A stretch of 64,000 nucleotides of DNA from Chitinophaga sp. (GTDB lineage Bacteria; Bacteroidota; Bacteroidia; Chitinophagales; Chitinophagaceae), in assembly GCF_019236475.1 (NCBI RefSeq), contig NZ_JAFAIX010000004.1, positions 620,001 through 684,000 on the forward strand, written 5' to 3'. The notes beneath the pieces were generated by a model. It worked only from the letters and a program-made list of their open reading frames with translations. It was not told the origin of the DNA and made no database searches. A program made the position numbers and the translations under genes. This document shows positions 53,736 to 62,600 of this stretch, in pieces (position 1 is the first letter of the stretch; each line of letters opens with the position of its first letter).

Positions 53736-53903
53736 AAGTGTTTTACTTTTTATCAGCCAGCCCTGGTTGCGCTGGTTACTTGCTGTAAAACAGGCGTTTA
53801 TGGCTCAAATGTACCTACCATTTATCATGGAGCACTCGCAGAATTTCCCGCACGTATAACCAGATATCAATCGGCGTTTTACCTTGATAAGATCCCATGC
53901 TAA
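53736..53903 (+). pseudogene. Possible small lipoprotein relic without a start codon
   Basis: An open frame from 53736 encodes ALVALVTC|CKTG with a lipobox-like LVTC, then YGSNVPTIYHGALAEFP and SAFYLDKIPC before a stop. No ATG, GTG or TTG precedes the hydrophobic part. It could be the remnant of a small lipoprotein or a chance frame. The ORF in another frame at 53668 is not supported. Confidence 0.2.
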
Positions 53904-53936
53904 CTTGCAGATAGTTCTTCACTTAAATCTTTGTTT

Positions 53937-54314
53937 ATGAAAGCGACCTACAAATGGATGCTCCCGCTGTTCATGTCAGCAGGATTATTTTTCGCTACGA
54001 CAAAGGTTACGCTAGCACAGGATCCAGTGAAAGTGGCTCCAAATCTTTATCAAAAAGTACTGATAGATAATGATCAGGTTCGGGTTATGAAAGTAGCAAT
54101 AGAACCAGGCGTAACTGTACCGTGGCATAGTCATCCTAACCATGTGGTATATGCAGAATCTTCCGGAAAAGTTGAAATTACAGAAAAAGATAAAGCACCT
54201 CAAGTAGTGGATATCACCGCCGGCGATGCGATGTATTCTCCAGCCGTAACACATATGGCTAAAAACATTGGTGCAACAACCATCCGGTTAGTTATAATGG
54301 AAATTAAACCATAA
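53937..54314 (+). CDS. Secreted single-domain cupin
   Basis: 125 residues from ATG 53937 (MKATYKWMLPLFMSAGLFFATT), a signal peptide ending VTLAQD; the earlier TTG 53931 is not needed. Cupin motif 1 is VTVPWHSHPNHVVYAESSGKVEI, with metal His pair, and motif 2 GDAMYSPAVTHMAKNIG. Such small exported cupins may bind a metal or act as simple dioxygenases; function is unknown. A terminator follows at 54346. Confidence 0.85.
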   Translation: MKATYKWMLPLFMSAGLFFATTKVTLAQDPVKVAPNLYQKVLIDNDQVRVMKVAIEPGVTVPWHSHPNHVVYAESSGKVEITEKDKAPQVVDITAGDAMYSPAVTHMAKNIGATTIRLVIMEIKP

Positions 54315-54345
54315 TTTTTCAGCCTCAGGCCTAAACTGTATTACT

Positions 54346-54382
54346 GTCCTATCTACTGTTCTGCAGCAGATAGGACCGTTTT
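54346..54382 (+). terminator. Intrinsic terminator after the cupin gene
   Basis: GTCCTATCT (54346-54354) pairs with AGATAGGAC (54368-54376), followed by CGTTTTA. Confidence 0.7.
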
Positions 54383-54447
54383 ACGTACTGTATCACCTGC
54401 TGCTATTAGTTACCCATTTGCTTAGTTTTTGGTATTTTCATTGGGCC

Positions 54448-55629
54448 ATGAAATACCTGACACGTACGATTTGGATACTTTCTTTTATCAGTTTACTGAC
54501 AGATATTGCCAGTGAAATGCTTTATCCGATAATGCCTATTTATTTGAGCAGTATCGGTTTTTCTGTTTTACTGATCGGTATATTGGAAGGGGTCGCAGAG
54601 GCCACTGCGGGATTGAGTAAAGGTTATTTTGGCCAATTATCTGATCATAAGGAAAAGCGTGCTCCGTTTGTTCGTTGGGGTTATTCCCTCAGTGCTATCG
54701 CTAAACCGATGCTGGCACTAACCGTTTATCCGTTATGGATATTTCTTGCCCGTACAGTTGACCGGTTGGGTAAAGGTATCCGCACTGGTGCAAGGGATGC
54801 CATGTTGTCTGATGAAGCCTCGCCCGCTACAAAAGGGCGTGTTTTTGGCTTTCATCGTTCGATGGATACCATGGGTGCTGTGATTGGCCCTTCGCTGGCC
54901 CTGTTATACCTGTATTTCAATCCGGCCAATTACCGACTAATGTTTCTGTTGGCTTTTTTCCCTGGGATATTGGCTGTTGGGCTATCCTTTTATCTGAAAG
55001 ACAAAAATGTTTCGCCCAAAGAAAATAATAAGTCATCGGTTTCCTTTTTTTCCTTCCTGCATTACTGGAAAACCAGTCCCATAGTATATCGCAAACTGGT
55101 GGCCGGTCTGCTGGTGTTCACATTAGGCAATAGCTCAGATGTATTTCTACTGTTGAAAGTAAAACAAGCCGGATTAAGCGATACTGCAACAATAGGCGTA
55201 TATATTTTTTATAATCTCGTATATGCTTTATCCTCTTATCCACTAGGATTACTGGCAGACAAGATTGGACTTAAGAAAATATTTCTTGCCGGTCTGCTTT
55301 TTTTTGTGATGGTATACGCCGGTATGACTATTACCGGCACTTGGTATTGGTATGGCGTATTATTTTTCCTGTATGGGATTTTTGCGGCGGCTACAGAAGG
55401 AGTATCCATAGCCTGGATAAGTAATATTACCAGTAAGAACGACACGGCCACTGCCATCGGCACTTTTACTGGGTTTCAGAGTATTTGTACCATGTTGGCG
55501 AGTACAGTTACTGGTTGGATATGGTTCAGATTTGGTGCAGGAAGCGCTTTTGCGATTACTGCCATTTTAACCTTGATAGTGGTGCTTTATATTGGATTAA
55601 ATATTCCTGCACCGGAGCGAGAACCGTGA
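54448..55629 (+). CDS. MFS transporter
   Basis: 393 residues from ATG 54448 (MKYLTRTIWILSFISLL); TTG 54418 is less likely. About 12 transmembrane segments are visible, with a loop-2-3 motif like KGYFGQLSDHKEKRAPFVRWGYS (GxxxDxxxRR form) and the cytoplasmic central region before KPIAMLALTV-type segments. Members export drugs, sugars or other small molecules; the substrate is unknown. It is flanked by independent genes and has its own terminator. Confidence 0.88.
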   Translation: MKYLTRTIWILSFISLLTDIASEMLYPIMPIYLSSIGFSVLLIGILEGVAEATAGLSKGYFGQLSDHKEKRAPFVRWGYSLSAIAKPMLALTVYPLWIFLARTVDRLGKGIRTGARDAMLSDEASPATKGRVFGFHRSMDTMGAVIGPSLALLYLYFNPANYRLMFLLAFFPGILAVGLSFYLKDKNVSPKENNKSSVSFFSFLHYWKTSPIVYRKLVAGLLVFTLGNSSDVFLLLKVKQAGLSDTATIGVYIFYNLVYALSSYPLGLLADKIGLKKIFLAGLLFFVMVYAGMTITGTWYWYGVLFFLYGIFAAATEGVSIAWISNITSKNDTATAIGTFTGFQSICTMLASTVTGWIWFRFGAGSAFAITAILTLIVVLYIGLNIPAPEREP

Positions 55630-55637
55630 AGCAACGT

Positions 55638-55673
55638 AGTAAAAAGCCGCGATACATATCGCGACTTTTTACT
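55638..55673. terminator. Bidirectional terminator between MFS and GNAT genes
   Basis: AGTAAAAAG and CTTTTTACT arms frame CGCGATA/TATCGCG (loop CA), with one central mismatch. It serves the convergent genes on both sides. Confidence 0.85.
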
Positions 55674-55678
55674 TGACT

Positions 55679-56125
55679 TTATTTCCACCAGTGATAATAA
55701 TTATGTAACCCATCATATTCAAATCCACTGCGAGGATACAGTTTGTTCCCGATGTCATTTGTCTTCTCTGTTTCCAGCATCAACCCACAAGCGCCAGTTT
55801 CTTCGCACCATTGTTTACTACGGTCAATCAAAGCAACAGAGAGTCCTTTCCCTCTGAAATCAGGATGTACAAATAAATCGCTCAACAGCCATTGCATTTG
55901 CAATTTGGTGTAGTGAAATAGTTTATATAGTTGTACAAACCCTACTGCTTTGCCATCAACGATGGCGAGGAAAATATCAGATTCATTATGTAGGAATCTT
56001 TCTTTCAGGAAGGCTTTTCCTTTTTCTACATCCGATTCTTGGCGATAGAAAATGCGGTACAGGTTGAATAATACTGCCGCTTCCTCTAAATCTTCCAAAC
56101 TTGCTTTCTTGATTTTGTAGTCCAT
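55679..56125 (-). CDS. GNAT-family N-acetyltransferase
   Basis: 148 residues. Motif A is LLSDLFVHPDFRGKGLSVALIDRSKQW, with the RGKG loop, followed by a late domain (RSGFEYDGLHNYYHWW). It is a standalone enzyme, with a substrate that cannot be named. An operator-like inverted repeat overlaps its promoter. Confidence 0.88.
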   Translation of the reverse strand: MDYKIKKASLEDLEEAAVLFNLYRIFYRQESDVEKGKAFLKERFLHNESDIFLAIVDGKAVGFVQLYKLFHYTKLQMQWLLSDLFVHPDFRGKGLSVALIDRSKQWCEETGACGLMLETEKTNDIGNKLYPRSGFEYDGLHNYYHWWK

Positions 56126-56153
56126 TTTGTCAGCGTTTTTTTAAATGATAGGA

Positions 56154-56215
56154 CAAAAGTATTTTTTAACTGGACTATATATCTGGTCCAGATTTTACCT
56201 AAATGGGTAGTCCAG
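56154..56215 (-). promoter_or_regulatory. Promoter and operator-like repeats of the GNAT gene
   Basis: On the minus strand a -7 box TACTTTTG occupies 56154-56161. CTGGAC (56170-56175) and GTCCAG (56186-56191) form an inverted repeat with a 10-bp spacer covering the -33 position, and a third half-site TAGTCCAG is at 56208-56215. This is the layout of a repressor site; no regulator gene is adjacent. Confidence 0.5.
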
Positions 56216-56239
56216 CTAACTGACTATTGCATAGTGGCA

Positions 56240-56264
56240 TGTAGTCGTTTTACTACATTTTTTT
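56240..56264 (+). terminator. Short hairpin with T7, no gene upstream
   Basis: TGTAGT (56240-56245) and ACTACA (56252-56257) with T7 following resemble an intrinsic terminator. No plus-strand gene lies before it; it may be accidental. The rest of 56216-56614 shows nothing recognisable. Confidence 0.3.
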
Positions 56265-56614
56265 CATTGCATTACTACAAATGATCTGTTAAAGAGATTG
56301 TTTTTTTGCCTGATGAATGGCGTGTGCTGTTCAAACTCGATATAGGACGAAAAAATAAAAGAGCTATGGACATTTCTACACAAACCCTTTGCAAGTATGT
56401 GAACACTAAAAGACGGAAACATCTTGAAAACTAAAATCTTAGAATGCCCAAACTGCATGCTTACTAACTAAGAGAGATGGAAGCCAATGTAGTAGCCCCT
56501 TTTTAACCATTAACATAAAGGACACTTCTCAATTAATACAGGCCATATCCGGGTGCTGACGATTGACCCTACCTGCTGTATTCGCAGGGAGTGTCTGGTT
56601 GCTATTGCCCTTAA

Positions 56615-59600
56615 ATGATTGTTATGTCACAAATTACCCTATTGAAGTATTGTTGCGATACTGTATTCCCTGCAACCAAGACCACGCACGGCCGTAGGAC
56701 GTCATGGCTGATGGTGTTACTGTCTATCTTATGGCAACTACCAACACAGGCGGCTACCAGAGATTCCATTAATACGCCAACTGGTGTAAAGCCTACGCCA
56801 CGTACAGCTTTCAGAGCTACCGCACAAGGCCCTGGCGGCGTTAGTGCTGGATTAGGTGGCTGGTATAGGGGAGACAAGGGATTATCTTCCGCGCAGTGGA
56901 ACGACTATAGTGGTAATAATAAAAATATTCCGCAGCCGACAGCCAGCGCACAGCCGGGCGTCAACGCAGCGGGCCCCAACTTTAACCCCACCGCTACTTT
57001 TAACAGCACTCAGTTTTTCGGATTGAGGGGAGCAGTTGATCCTGCTTCTTCTGTATTTGGTACAGCATCTCCCACAAGAATAGCCGTGTTTTCTGTGGCT
57101 ACTGTGTCACAGGCACATACCGGTGGACTCTTTTATCAGAAGGTAAATAATGGCCAGACTAACGGTACAGGTATTGATGTTACCAATTGCTGGTCAAACG
57201 GATATGCCTATTTCGACGCGCCTTACACTGACCGGGTTTCCAATCCCTGGGGTGGTATTACGGGGCAGCCCCATTTATGGTCGTTTACCAAAACTCCCGC
57301 TAACATGGCCATCCTACGGGATCGCAATACGGTGGCGAACACTAATGGTACTTACACCACCGCTGGGCCGGGCAATAACTATGCTTCTAATATTGGCCTC
57401 TGGGCAGATGTCTCTACTTCTCATTATCAGGGGAGTATCTCGGAGGTGATTGTATATAAAGATATCACTACGCTAACGGCTACGGATCAACAGAAAATTG
57501 AATCCTACCTGGCGTTTAAATATGGTATCACACTCAATCAAACTACACCCACAGATTACTTGGCCAGCGATGGTTCTAAAATGTGGACCGGCGATGCTAC
57601 ATTTAAAAGTAATATCACCGGTATTGGTCGTGATGATGCTTCCTCATTGGAACAAAAACAATCGGTGAGTGCAGGTGATGCTTACCTAACAATCGCACTC
57701 GGCTCACAAGTGGCTGCCAGTAATGCCGCCAATACCAATAGCGTTACAAATGATCTTTCCTTCCTGACCATGGCGGATAACGGCCTGGCAACAAATCTAT
57801 TTGGTACTGCGGTTTCTACGCCATTGAACGCTGGTATCTCTACCAGGATGGCGCGGATATGGAAAGTGCAAAAAACAAACTGGGTTGATCAGACGATAAC
57901 GCTCAATGCAGGTTTCACGGGCGGCTTCAAATATCTTATCATTAGTACTGGCCCTGGCTTTGCGGCCGCAGCCATCACCAAAGTGATTCCTTTTACGGGG
58001 AACAATGTTACATTAAACAGCAGTGACCTCCCGGCCACTGCTTATATTACTATAGGCGTAGCTGCAAAAGGCCCTGGTGGCGTGAATGCAGGTATTGGTG
58101 CCTGGTATAAAGGTGATAAAGGTTTGAGCAGTGCACAATGGAATGATTTCAGTGGCCTGGATATGAATATCCCTCAGCCTACTGCTACCTTACAACCAAC
58201 AGTAAGCGCCGGCGCTGTTAACTTTAACCCCACACCTGTATTTGATAATACCCGGTTTTACGGAAAGGGTCCAATTAAAGATCCTGCCACTTCTGTATTA
58301 GGAAATGGATCCGTCCAGAATTTTGCAGTATATGCTGCTGTGCAAACCAATTCGAATGGGGGCGGAAACTCCATTTTCTGGCAGGAAACAGACAACGTTA
58401 CTACTAACCGCATTCAGGCCCATGTACCTTGGCCTGATGGAACGCTGTATTTTGATGGGCCCATGTCGCAGCGCGTCAGCGCTCCCTGGGGTGGTACCTT
58501 CAAAAAACCAACCGTCTGGACATTTGCCAAAACCGCTACATCGGTAAGCGTTTTACGAGACCATAATACTTTAATAAGTCAGGCTAGTACTGCTTTTACA
58601 GGGACTGGTGGAAACAACGCCTTCCAGATCGGGAATTCGGCAGCAGGCAACATCGGCTTCAATGGTTACATTCCGGAAATGATCGTCTATAAAGATATCA
58701 GTACACACACCGGTAACGAGCGCATTAGAATCGAATCTTACCTTGCCTTGAAATACGGTGTGACGCTCAGTCAAACTACCCCAACAGACTATATCGCCAG
58801 CAATAGCTCTAAAATGTGGACCGCCGATGCTACCTATAAGTACTGCATCACCGGTATTGGTCGTGATGACGTTTCCGATCTGCAACAAAAACAATCCCTG
58901 AGCGTAGAAGCCGGCGGTATCATTACGCTGGCATTGGGTTCACAGGTGGCTGCAACAAATGCCGCTAACAGCAACAGTGTTACAAACGACTTATCCTTCT
59001 TCACCATTGCAGATAACGCACTAGTAGCTGCATCTTACGATATTGCTACTTCCACGCCGCTCAATCCGCAAGTAACCAGGAGGATGGCTCGTGTATGGAA
59101 AGTACAGAAAACCAACTGGGCAGATCAGAATATTACTTTACAGCCTAACATCAACGGATCAACGAAATATTTATTAATCAGTACCGATCCTGCATTCGGT
59201 TCCGCCGCTATTACCAAAGTGATTCCTTTCACAGGTAATACGGTTACCCTGAACACTAGTGATTTGCCCAATGGCGCATATTTTACCTTCGGTAAAGCAC
59301 TGACAGCACCGGGTGGTATCATTGATGTCAAGCTGGATATGTGGATGAAAGCCAATGACGGTGTGCTGGCTGGAGATGGTAGTAAGGTGGTTGTCTGGAA
59401 AAATCTGATCGACACCAAAAATTATGATGTTAGCACTACCAGCGTACCAGATCAACCGGTATTCTATGATAGAACGGCATCACAATTGTTGAACTTCAAC
59501 CCATCCATGGTATATAAAGGAACAGAGAATCCAGCGAATGTATTAAGAAATACAGCTCGCCTGTTCCCAAATACTTCCGCATTCCAAATGATTGCGGTAG

Positions 59601-62600
59601 GAATGGATCGTCGTACTACTTGGACTGGAACGAGCGGCGGATTATTGGCTTCAGGACCTGGAGGAAATAACCCGGTTCTCTATTTATTGAAATCAGCAGG
59701 AGCTGGTTCCACCAATGGTTGGGCTGCATTTATGGGTTCTGGATCTACCGGCCCGGCTGTAAACCCTGCGGCATTTAATACAAGTAATGCCATCATTTAT
59801 AATGGGGGTAGTCCTGGTTTTACGAATGTACAGCCACAGATATTCTCCATGGGAAGTCCAAATAACGGAACCACTGCCACTGCAGATAATATCGCCTGCT
59901 GGGTAGATGGATTCAAGGAAAATACTGCATTAGATGCTGTACAGCAACCAGAGATAGGGAACGGTATTTTGGTAGGTAGTAGTGATGATAACTCTACCTG
60001 GTGGGGAAATATTCCGGAAGTGATTGTGTACGAGCGTCAGCTCACAGATGCGGAAATGGCAAAGGTGAATACCTACCTCGCTATCAAGTACGGTATCACT
60101 ATGGACCAGCGTACGCCTTATAATTATATCGCTACAGATGCTTCCGTTATTTGGAACGCTACTACCAACAGTACTTATAAGAATAATATCGCTGGTATTG
60201 GTAGAGATGATATCCAGGATCTGCGCCAAAAGCAATCCCGCAGCGTGAATGGCGGTTTCCAAGTGGCTGTAGGTCTCGCTGATCTGGCCCCAACCAATAA
60301 TGATAATAACGGTAGCTTCTCTAATGATAAAGCATACCTCGTATGGGGCGATGATAACGGCGTTACCAATTTCCGCACCGCCGTTTCCGGTCATCCGATC
60401 GTGAACTTCCGCATGGCGCGTATCTGGAAAACGCAGCAAACAGCGGCTATGGGAGAACAAGTGCAGATCGCCGTTCCATATGATGTACTGCCAAACTCCA
60501 AAGAAACATATCTCATCGTCAGCAATGACAATATCTTCGACGGTACTGATCAATTTATAAAACTCTCTGAAATTACACTGCAAGGCGTTAAACATTTTGC
60601 AGCTAAAGTAAACTTGACCAATGGCCAATACTTCACCTTCGGTTCTTATATCAAAGCGCCAGGTGGAGTAGGAGGTACTTCCCTCTGGTTACGCCCTGAT
60701 TATGGTACTTCCACCACTAGCGATGGCGCACCGGTAGATACCTGGATCGACTATGCAGCAGATTTGAATAATGCTACCATGCCACTGGCAGGGACGAAGC
60801 CAACATTTGCGAACAATGCTACCTATAACGTCAACTTCAACCCGCAAATAGTATTCAATGGCTCCCAGTCTATGAACCTGGATGTAACCAAACTGCCAAC
60901 AGGTACCAATCCTAGAACCCTGTTCGGATTTGGCCGACCTACCAATACTGCAGGAAACGGTTATATTATCAGTTGGGGTACCAATAACACCAGCCTTGGA
61001 CAAGGTCTCGCTGCTATTACTGGTACAGCAGGTTACTACGTGGGTATTTCCAATGACGTGAATGCAGCAAACTTTTGGAAACCGAATTCGCCAAATATAT
61101 TAATTGGTACTTACACCGGTGCTGCTGCAGGCGCTATGGCAACTATCTATAGCAAAACCAAGCTGCTGGCTCCATCCCTGGCAAAACCAGGTTGGAACAC
61201 TGGTACCACCACAGCCAATATTGGTAAATTCATTGGAAATACTTCCGAAAACTGGAAAGGTGGAATAGGAGATGTCATCGTATATCCATATGCGTTAGAT
61301 GCCACACAGTTGCGCAGAGTAGAATCCTACCTGGCGGTTAAGTACGGCTATACGCTAGACCAGACTACCCCAGGCAATTACCTGGCAACAGATGGTAGTG
61401 TAATCTGGGACGCCACCACGAACGGTAACTATAAACAAAATATTACTGCTATCGGCCTCGATAACGTAGAAGGCCTGGAACAAAAACAATCCCGCAGTAT
61501 CGAAACAGGCGGCATTGTAGCGATCGGCCTTGATTCCATTTACTCCGATAACCCTAGCAATACCGGATCTTTCGATAATGATAAAAGCTATATGTTCTGG
61601 GCTACCAACAGTACCAGCATGGCTACTATCAATACCAATACACCTAAAGGAAGCTGCGTAACGGAACGCCTGGCGCAACAGTGGAAAGTGCAGTATGCAA
61701 ACTTCAGTCCTGCCGCTAAACAATTGGCATTCAGTTTCGATCTGACTGGCGTAACCTATACCGGTACAGATACCCGCGACTTCACTTTATTAATAGATAA
61801 TGATGGTGACGGCGACTTTACCACCGGTACCATCACTGCATATAAAGCTGGTAACTATAATGCTACCAACAAAACAGTTAGCTTCTCAGGTGTGAACAAC
61901 ATCCCTGCGGGCGCTGTATTCACCCTGACTACCCGTCAACCAGTACGCATTGCTAAACTGGTGGCTGACGGCCAATCCGTAACTGCTGCCAGCATCTGTA
62001 AGGAAGATGACTGGATATATTTCGTGGATCCAATCGATGCTACTAAATATATCGCTGCCATTAACCTGAACGGCAATACGGTAAATATGACCGACTTCAA
62101 TGCCGCTCTGGTAGATGTTGGCAAAAACATGGCTGCCCTGGGCGCTAATGGTGGCACCGATTACGGTACACAATTGATGCGTCGCCTGTTACAAATCAAA
62201 TACACGGGCGCTCCCCTCACTGTGAACGGTGGGGTATCCTTACGTTACTTATGGAACCCTGCGGAACAAACGGCTGCTAGCACTTACTTGTCTGGTACCC
62301 GTAATGTACCAACTACCCAACAATGGTCTTGGTTCCGCCATAGTGGAGATATTGCAGCTACAATGACTGATGTCTCCCCAGTGGCACTTAATAATGCGGT
62401 CCAACTCGTTCCTACCTCCACCGGTAAAGTAGATGGTGTAGACTATGTTCAGTTTGACGGCCTCCAACAGTTTGATGTATTTGGCGGTTTGTATAATGCC
62501 AGCCAAGTTGTATCAGTACAAAAAGTGCAGGATGGCGCAGAAGGCGGACAGGATGGACAGTTCAGCATTAATCTACCAAATAATGTAACTGTACAGGAAG

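Noticed and set aside
53668..53859. 63-residue plus-strand ORF
   Set aside because: No signal or domain, and another frame in the same place looks more like a relic.
56264..56458. 64-residue minus-strand ORF
   Set aside because: AT-rich intergenic DNA without promoter or homology features.
56828..59306. Interpretation of the giant protein as several separate genes
   Set aside because: The frame is open without stop or start breaks, and modules continue in the same phase.
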